From Chryseobacterium sp. c4a (lineage in GTDB: Bacteria > Bacteroidota > Bacteroidia > Flavobacteriales > Weeksellaceae), in contig NZ_WXVU01000001.1 in assembly GCF_009900745.1 (NCBI RefSeq), forward strand, positions 248,001 to 312,000: a stretch of 64,000 nt of DNA, in the 5' to 3' direction. This document shows, in pieces, positions 43,085-51,218 of this stretch (within the stretch, counting starts at the first letter, position 1; each line of letters starts with the position of its first letter). Below the pieces are notes generated by a model. It had not been told where the DNA came from and searched no databases. It saw only the letters and a program-made list of their open reading frames with translations. A program made the position numbers and the translations under genes.

Positions 43085-46045
43085 ATGAAGAAACTAACAA
43101 CAGGTCTTCTTGTTTTAGTATTGTCATCTTCTATTGCAGTTGCAAATGCTCAGCAAAAGAAAGATACTATTAAAACAAAAGAGATCGAGGGCGTGGTAGT
43201 AACCGCTCTTGGGATTAAAAGAGAAAAAAAATCACTGGGCTATGCTTCAGAAGAAGTAAAGGCAGCAGAATTAACTGGAGGAACTACTAATACAGGAAAC
43301 GTAGCCTCTCTTCTTTCGGGTAAGGTAGCCGGACTACAGGTAAATACCAACAACAACTTTGGTGGATCTTCCAACCTTTTGATCAGAGGATATAAATCCT
43401 TATCGGGAGGATCTCCACTTATTGTAATTGACGGATCTCCTGTTAACAACTCATCCTTATCAACAAATGCTCCATTTGATTATGGTAACTTCCTTTCTGA
43501 TATCAATCAGGAGGATATTGAATCCATCAACGTATTGAAAGGTGCCGCAGCTTCTGCTCTTTATGGAGAGAGAGGTAGTGATGGGGTAATCCTTATTGTA
43601 ACTAAAAGTGGAAAAGGAAACAATGATGGTAGCTGGGGAGTTACTCTAACTTCAGGAATTACAGCAGGATTTATTGATAAATCTACATTCCCTACGTATC
43701 AGACAAAATATGGAGCCGGATATGGTGGTGAAGATTGGAACTTCCCATTAAGTAAGGATGGATACCATTATGCCAATTTCCAGGATGATGCTTCTTATGG
43801 GCCTAAATTTGACCCTAGCCTTTTGGTATATCAGTGGGATTCATATGATCCATCCTCCCCAAATTATAAAAAAGCAACACCTTGGGTTGCTGCCAAAAAC
43901 GGGCCAATCAAATTTTTTGAAACACCAGTCACTTATGTTAATACAGTAACCATTGAGAAAGGAAATAAGACATCAAATCTTTCCTTATCATATTCCAATA
44001 TGCTTTCCAATGGTTTGTTACCAAATTCAGAATTAAGAAAAAATACAATTTCAGCTAAATTTAATCACGATTTTACGGATAAGTTACACGCTTCGGTTTT
44101 TACAACTTTAACGTTGCAGGATACAAAAGGACGTAATGAAACTGGTTATTCTGATAACATTGTTTCTGGATTCAGACAATGGTGGCAGACCAACGTGGAT
44201 GTGTATGCATTAAGAAATGCCTATTTAAATAATGGGAATACGAACTTTTCATGGAACAGAACTTCACCAGATGAAGCAACTCCTCAATTCTGGAATAACC
44301 CTTATTTCCAAAGATATCAAAACTATCAGTCTGATAACAGAACGAGAGTATTTAGTTACGCTCAGTTAAAATATGATATTTCTAAAAATTTAGGAATTAC
44401 AGGTAAATTATCTTATGATGATTTACAGATGGTTGTAGAAGAAAGATTAATGAACGGATCAATTCCACAGGTATTCGGTGCTTCAGGATTGAATGTTTCT
44501 TCAGGATATGCCAGAACCAACATGAAAAATTCTGAATTAAACTTCGATGTATTTTTAAATTATAAATTTAATATTACTGAGGATTTAAATTTAAGCGGAA
44601 TTGCAGGTGGAAACGTTAGAAGAAATTTAATTGATAACGTATATATGAGTACTGAAGGTGGTTTATCAAAACCTGGATTGTTCGCCATCTCCAATTCAGT
44701 AAGAACAATACTTCCTCCTGATGAAAATTATGCAAAATGGCTTACTTCCAGTTATTATGCAACAGCCTCTTTAGGATATAAGAACTTCTTATTTGTAGAT
44801 GCTACATACCGTCGTGATCAGTCATCAAACTTACCAAAAGGAAATAATAGCTACGGATACCCTTCTATTACTGGAGCCGTGATCTTATCAGAATTTGTGA
44901 AGCAGCCATGGTTGAGTTTCTGGAAAGTTAGAGCTAACTACGCAGAGGTTGGATCTTCTACAGGAAACTATAGATTAGTAAATACATTTAAAGCGAGAGG
45001 AGAAGGGTTATTTGATCAGCCTTACTTCCTTGCTAACCCAGACTTGAAACCTCAAAGATCGAAAGAAACCGAATTTGGTATGGAGGCGCAGTTTTTCAAA
45101 AACAGGTTAGGATTTGATTTCGCAATCTATAAGACAAAAACATTTGATCAGATTATTAATTTACCGGTTTCGCCAGCTACAGGATATAGAACATTCTTGG
45201 TAAACGCAGGACAAATTGATAATAAAGGGGTTGAAGTACAGTTAAATGGTACGCCAATTAAAACAGATAACTTCTCTTGGGATATTAATGTAAACTGGTC
45301 TAAAAATGAAAATAAGGTAGTTGCATTAAATGGAAATTCTCAAAACTATTTATTAGCAAGATATCAGAACAACGTATCTCTTAATGCACGTGTAGGAGAA
45401 GCTTTTGGAGCTTTAGTAGGATCAGATTATCAGTATGATGCTAACGGAAATAAGATTGTAGATCCTACATCAGGAAATTATCTTAGAAACAACAACCAAG
45501 TGATCGGAAATGTTACTCCTGATTGGGTTGGTGGAGTTAGAAACAGTTTCCGTTATAAAGATTTCTCAGTAAGTTTCCTTATTGATGTGAAACAAGGTGG
45601 TGATGTATTCTCTCCAGACATGGGATACGGATTAGCAACCGGACTTTATGCAGAAACTGCTGATTATAGAGAAAGCGGTGTTGTAAATCCAGGAGTAAAT
45701 CCAAACGGAGCTCCTAACACAACTGTTGCAGGAGATCCAAATAGTGCTGGTAGTATAGATGGGTACGGGGTTATGCCAAACAAGAGATTCGTATATGATG
45801 CTTCTTATGTAAAGTTAAGAGAAGCAAGTATCGGATATAGCTTACCAAAGTCAATTTTAGCCAATACAGGTATCAGAGATGCTAAAGTTTCTATTGTAGG
45901 TAGAAACCTTTGGATTATTCACAAAAATTTACCTTATGCAGATCCTGAAACAGGAACAGGTAATGGTTTAGCAGCGAAAGGCCAGTCGATTGGATCACTG
46001 CCAACGACTCGTGATATTGGTATTGACGTAACTTTAAAATTCTAG
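43085..46045 (+). CDS. SusC/RagA-family TonB-linked outer-membrane protein
   Basis: The protein has 986 residues with a signal peptide (ending VANAQ). A TonB-box-like GVVVTALGIKR is followed by the plug (LLSGKVAGLQVNTNNNFGG; LIVIDGSPVNN; IESINVLKGAAASALYGERG) and the barrel, ending GIDVTLKF. Like the first SusC it lacks the N-terminal regulatory-like domain. The two share a very similar N-terminus (MKKLTTxxL) but differ clearly in the barrel, so they are paralogues rather than a recent duplication. It pairs with the SusD-like gene 4 bases downstream. The substrate is unknown. Confidence 0.93.
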   Translation: MKKLTTGLLVLVLSSSIAVANAQQKKDTIKTKEIEGVVVTALGIKREKKSLGYASEEVKAAELTGGTTNTGNVASLLSGKVAGLQVNTNNNFGGSSNLLIRGYKSLSGGSPLIVIDGSPVNNSSLSTNAPFDYGNFLSDINQEDIESINVLKGAAASALYGERGSDGVILIVTKSGKGNNDGSWGVTLTSGITAGFIDKSTFPTYQTKYGAGYGGEDWNFPLSKDGYHYANFQDDASYGPKFDPSLLVYQWDSYDPSSPNYKKATPWVAAKNGPIKFFETPVTYVNTVTIEKGNKTSNLSLSYSNMLSNGLLPNSELRKNTISAKFNHDFTDKLHASVFTTLTLQDTKGRNETGYSDNIVSGFRQWWQTNVDVYALRNAYLNNGNTNFSWNRTSPDEATPQFWNNPYFQRYQNYQSDNRTRVFSYAQLKYDISKNLGITGKLSYDDLQMVVEERLMNGSIPQVFGASGLNVSSGYARTNMKNSELNFDVFLNYKFNITEDLNLSGIAGGNVRRNLIDNVYMSTEGGLSKPGLFAISNSVRTILPPDENYAKWLTSSYYATASLGYKNFLFVDATYRRDQSSNLPKGNNSYGYPSITGAVILSEFVKQPWLSFWKVRANYAEVGSSTGNYRLVNTFKARGEGLFDQPYFLANPDLKPQRSKETEFGMEAQFFKNRLGFDFAIYKTKTFDQIINLPVSPATGYRTFLVNAGQIDNKGVEVQLNGTPIKTDNFSWDINVNWSKNENKVVALNGNSQNYLLARYQNNVSLNARVGEAFGALVGSDYQYDANGNKIVDPTSGNYLRNNNQVIGNVTPDWVGGVRNSFRYKDFSVSFLIDVKQGGDVFSPDMGYGLATGLYAETADYRESGVVNPGVNPNGAPNTTVAGDPNSAGSIDGYGVMPNKRFVYDASYVKLREASIGYSLPKSILANTGIRDAKVSIVGRNLWIIHKNLPYADPETGTGNGLAAKGQSIGSLPTTRDIGIDVTLKF

Positions 46046-46049
46046 AAAA

Positions 46050-47510
46050 ATGAAAAAATTATTTTTAATGATAGGTTTTGCTTCATTGACGTTAACATTT
46101 ACCTCTTGCGAAAGAGATATTACGTCCCTGAATGAAGATCCAAAACACCCAACGGTAGTTCCTTCGGGAGTACTTTTTGCAAGTGCTGAACAAGCCCTTC
46201 TTGATCAAATGTTAACTCCTAACGTTAACCGTAATATTACACGTTTCTTCACTCAACAGTGGACAGAAACAACTTATATTGACGAAGCGAGATATGATAT
46301 GGTACAGAGACCAATTCCTACCAATCATTACAATCGTATGATGGCTTCTTCTTCAGCTACGGTAAATTCTCCGGGGGTTTTATCTGCATTAAGAGATGCA
46401 AGGAGATTTCTAGAATCAGAAGATGTAAGCCCTGCTCAGAAAAAGAATAATATCGCCATGATAGAATTAGTGAATGTATATGCATGGGCTAATTTAGTTG
46501 ATACTTTTGGAGATATCCCTTATTTTGGAGCATTGAAAGCTACAGCAGAAAATCCAGGAAATGCAGAGATTCCTTATGATGATGCTAAAACAATCTATCT
46601 GGATCTTATCAAAAGAATTGATGCAGCTATTGCTATGATGGATACTTCTGTAAAAGGATATGATAAAGATCTGATTTACAAAGGAGATATGGTTAAATGG
46701 AAAAAAATGGCTAATTCTTTGAAATTTAGAATGGCTGTTACCTTATCAGACGTAGAACCAGGTTTGGCTAAAACGTATGCAGAAGCAGCTTTTGCTGGAG
46801 GATTATTTGCTGATAAAAGTGATAACTTTGGATTGCAGACTTTCCCATCAGGTTTATTATCTAACCCTGTTTATCAGGATGTAATCCAGTCTGGAAGAAA
46901 TGACTTTTTACCTTCTGATGTTTTAGTGAACTATATGAACTCAACAAATGATCCAAGAAGAGCAGTTTGGTTTACACTTTATGAAGGACAATATGTAGGA
47001 GGAAAATATGCTAAAACGAATACTTTTGGTTTATTCTCTCACTTTACAGATGCAATTACTAATGAAAATGCACAAGGGTTCTTATTAGACTATACAGAAA
47101 TTATGTTCTTAAAAACAGAGGCTGCTGCAAGAGGATTTAATGTAGGTGATACTGATGTTAATCTATATAAGAAGGCTGTTGAGGCTTCAGTAACAGAATA
47201 TGGAATGGATAGTAGTGCAGCAAATGCAATTATTGCAGCAACTCCATATGATGCAACTAACTGGAAAAAAACCTTAGGTTTCCAGTCATGGGTAGCAATG
47301 TTTAACAAAGGCTTCCAAGCATGGAACTTTGCAAGAAGATTAGATTTCCCTATATTTGTAAACCCATCAAACTCTAGAGTAGAGGCAGTTCCAATCAGAA
47401 TGAAGTATTCTCAGGATGAATACCTTGTGAATTCTAAAAATGTAAATGCTGCAGCTGCAAAAATTGGAGGAGACAAAGTTTCTACAAAAATCTTCTGGGA
47501 TAAATATTAA
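46050..47510 (+). CDS. SusD/RagB-family lipoprotein
   Basis: The protein has 486 residues with a lipoprotein signal (MKKLFLMIGFASLTLTFTSC, then ERDITSLNEDPKHP). SusD-type helical repeats include NIAMIELVNVYAWANLVDTFGDIPYF and DMVKWKKMANSLKFRMAVTLSDVEP, given here as separate landmarks near residues 135 and 215. The C-terminus has FMKYSQDEY-like and NVNAAAAKIGGDK elements. It is the surface partner of the preceding SusC. A 14-base perfect hairpin separates it from the lipocalin-like gene. Confidence 0.92.
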   Translation: MKKLFLMIGFASLTLTFTSCERDITSLNEDPKHPTVVPSGVLFASAEQALLDQMLTPNVNRNITRFFTQQWTETTYIDEARYDMVQRPIPTNHYNRMMASSSATVNSPGVLSALRDARRFLESEDVSPAQKKNNIAMIELVNVYAWANLVDTFGDIPYFGALKATAENPGNAEIPYDDAKTIYLDLIKRIDAAIAMMDTSVKGYDKDLIYKGDMVKWKKMANSLKFRMAVTLSDVEPGLAKTYAEAAFAGGLFADKSDNFGLQTFPSGLLSNPVYQDVIQSGRNDFLPSDVLVNYMNSTNDPRRAVWFTLYEGQYVGGKYAKTNTFGLFSHFTDAITNENAQGFLLDYTEIMFLKTEAAARGFNVGDTDVNLYKKAVEASVTEYGMDSSAANAIIAATPYDATNWKKTLGFQSWVAMFNKGFQAWNFARRLDFPIFVNPSNSRVEAVPIRMKYSQDEYLVNSKNVNAAAAKIGGDKVSTKIFWDKY

Positions 47511-47521
47511 ACTAAATAATC

Positions 47522-47554
47522 ATCCAGATTACTAATGTTTTTAGTAATCTGGAT
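47522..47554 (+). terminator. Strong hairpin after second susD
   Basis: ATCCAGATTACTAA (47522-47535) pairs perfectly with TTAGTAATCTGGAT (47541-47554) around TGTTT. No T-run follows, so it may stabilise the susCD mRNA or attenuate expression of the downstream lipoprotein gene rather than terminate fully. Confidence 0.65.
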
Positions 47555-47570
47555 ATAGAAATACTTAATT

Positions 47571-48017
47571 ATGAAATTTTTTATTGGAATTCTTTTATTG
47601 ACCGGAATGGTATCATGTTCAAGTAATGATGATACTCCTACAGTTGTGGATAATACAAATATAACTGGCACATGGAAACCTGCTAACTATGAATTTAGAG
47701 GGAAAACTATTCCTCTTAATGATTGTGAAAGTAGAGGTCAGATATATATTAATACAGATTATTCCGGAACTTACGAAAGAAATGAAGCAGGAGCTGGTGA
47801 TACTTGTAATTTAGTAGATTCTTTTACCGGGAAGTGGGCTTATGATAAGTTATATAACGTTCTAATTCTTACCTATACAGAAGGAAATGAAACTAAAACT
47901 TTGAGAAAAGAAGTGGAGTCATATTCTGAAACTGAATTAAGAATTAAGGATAATAATAAGAACTTGGATAATGTGCCAGGAAACGATACCGGAATTTTGA
48001 TATTTAGAAAAGGATAA
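47571..48017 (+). CDS. Lipocalin-like lipoprotein
   Basis: The protein has 148 residues. The lipoprotein signal is MKFFIGILLLTGMVSC, then SSNDDTP. The mature domain has the NITGTWKPANYEFRGKTIPL opening and FTGKWAYDKLYNVLILTY strand typical of the small 'lipocalin family' lipoproteins of Bacteroidota, with two further cysteines (DCESRGQ and GDTCNLV) that could pair. It is probably surface or periplasmic and binds a small ligand; the ligand is unknown. It lies 60 bases after susD, beyond a hairpin, and ends at a strong terminator. Confidence 0.8.
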   Translation: MKFFIGILLLTGMVSCSSNDDTPTVVDNTNITGTWKPANYEFRGKTIPLNDCESRGQIYINTDYSGTYERNEAGAGDTCNLVDSFTGKWAYDKLYNVLILTYTEGNETKTLRKEVESYSETELRIKDNNKNLDNVPGNDTGILIFRKG

Positions 48018-48031
48018 ATATTCTTATCATA

Positions 48032-48059
48032 AAAAGAACCGCCGAAAGGCGGTTCTTTT
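48032..48059 (+). terminator. Terminator of lipocalin-like gene
   Basis: AAAAGAACCGCC-GAAA-GGCGGTTCTTTT: perfect 12-base stem with a GNRA tetraloop and following Ts. Confidence 0.95.
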
Positions 48060-48074
48060 ATTTTTTACTAAGTA

Positions 48075-48100
48075 AAAAAGAGGTCTTAATGACCTTTTTT
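48075..48100 (-). terminator. Terminator of bacteriocin-like peptide gene
   Basis: AGGTC-TTAAT-GACCT (48081-48095), followed on the minus strand by CTTTTTTACTT, immediately past the peptide stop. Confidence 0.65.
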
Positions 48101-48258
48101 TATGCAATATTACAATTTACAGACATAGGTAAGCAAGCTCCCCATTCTCTACATTGTTTATAACCGTCGGGACATCTACCCCAAGGTTCACAACATGGAG
48201 CATTTCCTGCAGTAATTTTTTTTAGTTCTGTTTTCGTGAATTTTTTTAGATTTTTCAT
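48100..48258 (-). CDS. Bacteriocin-like Cys-rich peptide 3
   Basis: The ORF has 52 residues from the ATG complementary to 48256-48258; an upstream in-frame start would add eight residues and spoil the leader. The leader MKNLKKFTKTELKKITAGN is the family leader common in Chryseobacterium 'bacteriocin-like' peptides, ending in AGN rather than GG. The core has six cysteines (PCCEPWGRC, YKQC, WGAC and VNC) with aromatic residues between. It is not a close copy of the peptides at 22731 and 23105 and lacks their operator and terminator. Processing and activity are unknown. Confidence 0.75.
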   Translation of the reverse strand: MKNLKKFTKTELKKITAGNAPCCEPWGRCPDGYKQCREWGACLPMSVNCNIA

Positions 48259-48396
48259 AATAAAGTTTTGTTTAATAAGCATAATAAATATATGGAAAAC
48301 TTAGGCAATGGCTTGATTTTCAATATGATTATTCAAAAAATGATCAAATAATTGAATGTCTGCCGCTGTAGTATAGAGTTGTCTTTTTTATTTCAC

Positions 48397-48404
48397 TAAA
48401 TTTG
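48397..48404 (+). promoter_or_regulatory. Candidate -7 box of argS
   Basis: TAAATTTG matches TAnnTTTG, 16 bases upstream of the argS ATG. Confidence 0.5.
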
Positions 48405-48420
48405 TACTTTAAATTTTGAG

Positions 48421-50181
48421 ATGAATATTAAAGATATTATAGAACAAAAACTTTCAGAAGTCATTTTAAATGTATTTCAGTTAAAAGACATTAAGCTGGA
48501 AGTTCAGGAAAATAAAACGGAATTTGAAGGTGACTTTACCATTGTTACTTTCCCATTAGTAAAACAATTGAAGAAAAATCCTGAGAGTATTGGGGTGGAA
48601 TTAGGAGAGGCTTTAACAGAGCAGACTGATCTTTTTGAAAGTTTTAATGTGGTAAAAGGATTCCTTAATGTTAAGGTTAAAAATCAATTGTTTGTCGATA
48701 ACTTCAGATCTGTACATGATGGATTTTCAACAATAGATAAGAAAAACGCTACCGTAATGGTGGAATATTCTTCACCAAATACAAACAAACCTCTGCACTT
48801 AGGACATATCAGAAATAATCTGTTAGGTTTTTCTGTAGCTCAGATCTTAAAAGAAGCAGGATATGATGTGATTAAAACTCAAATCATCAATGATAGAGGT
48901 ATTCATATCTGTAAATCTATGTTGGCTTGGGAAAAATTCGGAAACGGAGAAACTCCTGAAACAACCCATACAAAGGGAGATAAATTTGTAGGAAACTATT
49001 ATGTAGAGTTCGACAAAAACTATAAAAAAGAAATTTCTGAGCTTGTAGCTCAGGGAGTAGCAGAAGAACAGGCTAAAAAAGAAGCTCCGGTAATGAAGGA
49101 AGCACAAAAAATGCTTCTGGACTGGGAAAATGGAGATGAAACAGTAAGAAATCTTTGGAAAGAAATGAACTCTTGGGTATACAAAGGGTTTAACGAAACT
49201 TATAAGAGATTAGGAGTTGACTTTGATCAGGTTCAATATGAAAGTAATACTTATATCTTAGGAAAAGATCTTATCCAAACTGGTTTAGATAAAGGAGTGT
49301 TATACCAAAAAGAAGATGGTTCTGTTTGGTGTGATTTGACAGATGAAGGTCTTGATCAAAAATTATTACTGCGTTCTGATGGTACTTCAGTGTACATGAC
49401 TCAGGATTTAGGAACTGCCGTAGAACGTTTCAAGCAAAATAATATTCAAAAACTTATCTATACGGTAGGTAATGAGCAGGATTATCACTTCCAGGTTCTA
49501 TTCAAGATCATGAAAAAATTAGGATATGAGTGGGCTGATCAATTATTCCACCTTTCTTACGGAATGGTTGAATTACCTGAAGGAAAGATGAAATCACGTG
49601 AAGGAACTGTTGTGGATGCTGATGACTTGATGCAGGAAATGTATGAAACAGCGAAATCTAAGGCTCAGGAACTAGGAAAGCTTGAAAATCTTTCTGAGGA
49701 AGATAAAGAAGCATCTTATGAAACGGTTGGTCTTGGTGCGTTGAAATATTTCATGTTAAAAGTAGATCCTAGAAAGAAAATGCTTTTCAATCCGGCTGAA
49801 AGTATCGACTTTAACGGAAATACAGGGCCATTTATTCAGTATACTTATGCTCGTATTCAGTCATTGTTATCAAAAGCAGACTTTGCTTATAAAGAAACAG
49901 CTGATGTGATGTTGAATCAATTTGAAAAAGAATTGATCATGCAGCTTGCCAATTTCAAAACGGTAGTCGCTAAATCTGCAGAAACATTAAGCCCAGCTTT
50001 GGTAGCCAACTATGTATATGACCTGGTGAAATCGTATAATTCATTCTATCAGAATAATCCTATTTTGAATCAGGATGATGAAAATATCAAACAATTCCGT
50101 TTGAATTTATCCGACCTTACAGCCAAGACGATCAAAAAATCGTTGGAATTGCTGGGAATTGGAACAGTAAACAGAATGTAA
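48421..50181 (+). CDS. argS: Arginyl-tRNA synthetase
   Basis: The protein has 586 residues. It charges tRNA-Arg. The N-terminal tRNA-contact domain is followed by the class I signature VEYSSPNTNKPLHLGHIRNN (HIGH-like motif HLGH). Further signatures are YTVGNEQDYHFQ, the KMSK-like GKMKSREGTVV and the C-terminal anticodon-binding DALR domain ending SLELLGIGTVNRM. Complete and of normal length. Own promoter and terminator. Confidence 0.99.
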   Translation: MNIKDIIEQKLSEVILNVFQLKDIKLEVQENKTEFEGDFTIVTFPLVKQLKKNPESIGVELGEALTEQTDLFESFNVVKGFLNVKVKNQLFVDNFRSVHDGFSTIDKKNATVMVEYSSPNTNKPLHLGHIRNNLLGFSVAQILKEAGYDVIKTQIINDRGIHICKSMLAWEKFGNGETPETTHTKGDKFVGNYYVEFDKNYKKEISELVAQGVAEEQAKKEAPVMKEAQKMLLDWENGDETVRNLWKEMNSWVYKGFNETYKRLGVDFDQVQYESNTYILGKDLIQTGLDKGVLYQKEDGSVWCDLTDEGLDQKLLLRSDGTSVYMTQDLGTAVERFKQNNIQKLIYTVGNEQDYHFQVLFKIMKKLGYEWADQLFHLSYGMVELPEGKMKSREGTVVDADDLMQEMYETAKSKAQELGKLENLSEEDKEASYETVGLGALKYFMLKVDPRKKMLFNPAESIDFNGNTGPFIQYTYARIQSLLSKADFAYKETADVMLNQFEKELIMQLANFKTVVAKSAETLSPALVANYVYDLVKSYNSFYQNNPILNQDDENIKQFRLNLSDLTAKTIKKSLELLGIGTVNRM

Positions 50182-50186
50182 AAAGT

Positions 50187-50215
50187 AAGCCTCCTGATTT
50201 CAGGAGGCTTTTTTG
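50187..50215 (+). terminator. Terminator of argS
   Basis: AAGCCTCCTGA / TCAGGAGGCTT is a perfect 11-base stem with a TT centre, followed by TTTT. Confidence 0.9.
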
Positions 50216-50281
50216 TATGTATGTTTAATGATTTTGAAATTCTTGATTTTTTTAACACGAATCACGTAACCTGTATCATAA

Positions 50282-51217
50282 TCATTCACTCTTCTCTTCA
50301 TGCATCTGCTTTAAACTATCCGCATATAGCTTCGCAGCACTCCAACGGGCATGTTTGGATAGGGTTACCTTATATCCCTTTTTGTAGGTGTATACTTTGG
50401 TAAATTTAGCGCCAAAGAAAATAAGCATACAGGAATAATTAATCCACATCATAATCAGAATTACTGTTCCTGCAGCTCCGAATGCTGAGGTAGGCTTCAC
50501 CTGATTGAAATAAAGACTCAGTAAAAATTTTCCTAATGTAAATAATGCAGTTGTTAAAAAAGCTCCCCGCCAAACAGATTTCCAGCTGATTTGTACATCC
50601 GGAAGAACTTTAAACATGAGGGCGAATAATAGCATGACCAGTCCAAAGCCAATTGAAAAGTTGACCACCTCAACCAGAAGGTAAGTTTCAAATCCAAAAT
50701 ATTGGGTAATGATTTTATTGAAAAGGCTGATTAATGAAGACAAGATCATGGTGATCATGAGCAGAAATCCCAGAATTAAAATCATTCCTAAGGAATTGGC
50801 TCTATCCAGTAAAAATTTAAGTAATGCTTTTTTGGGTGCAGATTCTACATCCCAAAGAGAATTCAACGTATGCTGAAGTTGAAAGAATAGGGTAGTAGAA
50901 CCAAAAACCAATGCTCCCACTCCCACAGCTTTCATAAAAATATTCTTTTTATCAATGAGAGCGCCGGCCAGCATTCCTTCAATGCTTTTGGCAACATCCG
51001 GCCCCATGATTCCGCTGATTTGGGTACTGATCTGCCCTCTGATAGCTTCTTCACCAAAAAAATTACCAAGTACCCAGATAATAATGATCAATAATCCCGG
51101 GATGGAAAAGATTGCGTAATAGGCGAGACTCGCTGAATCTTTGGATGCAGAAGAGCTGTTCCATTCCGTAAAGGTGTCTTTTAAGACTTCCCAGAAAAAT
51201 TTTGCATTATTAATCAT
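50282..51217 (-). CDS. YihY/BrkB-family membrane protein
   Basis: The protein has 311 residues from the ATG complementary to 51215-51217, placed one base after the tamA stop; a longer start would overlap tamA. Six transmembrane helices are expected. Family landmarks include DSASLAYYAIFSIPGLLIII, LVFGSTTLFFQLQHTLNSLW, the GMILILGFLLMITMIL helix, and PTSAFGAAGTVILIMMWINYS near the end. BrkB/YihY proteins were once considered RNase BN; their present role is uncertain and may be in the envelope. It is the last gene of a tamB-tamA-brkB series. Confidence 0.92.
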   Translation of the reverse strand: MINNAKFFWEVLKDTFTEWNSSSASKDSASLAYYAIFSIPGLLIIIIWVLGNFFGEEAIRGQISTQISGIMGPDVAKSIEGMLAGALIDKKNIFMKAVGVGALVFGSTTLFFQLQHTLNSLWDVESAPKKALLKFLLDRANSLGMILILGFLLMITMILSSLISLFNKIITQYFGFETYLLVEVVNFSIGFGLVMLLFALMFKVLPDVQISWKSVWRGAFLTTALFTLGKFLLSLYFNQVKPTSAFGAAGTVILIMMWINYSCMLIFFGAKFTKVYTYKKGYKVTLSKHARWSAAKLYADSLKQMHEEKSE

Positions 51218-51218
51218 A

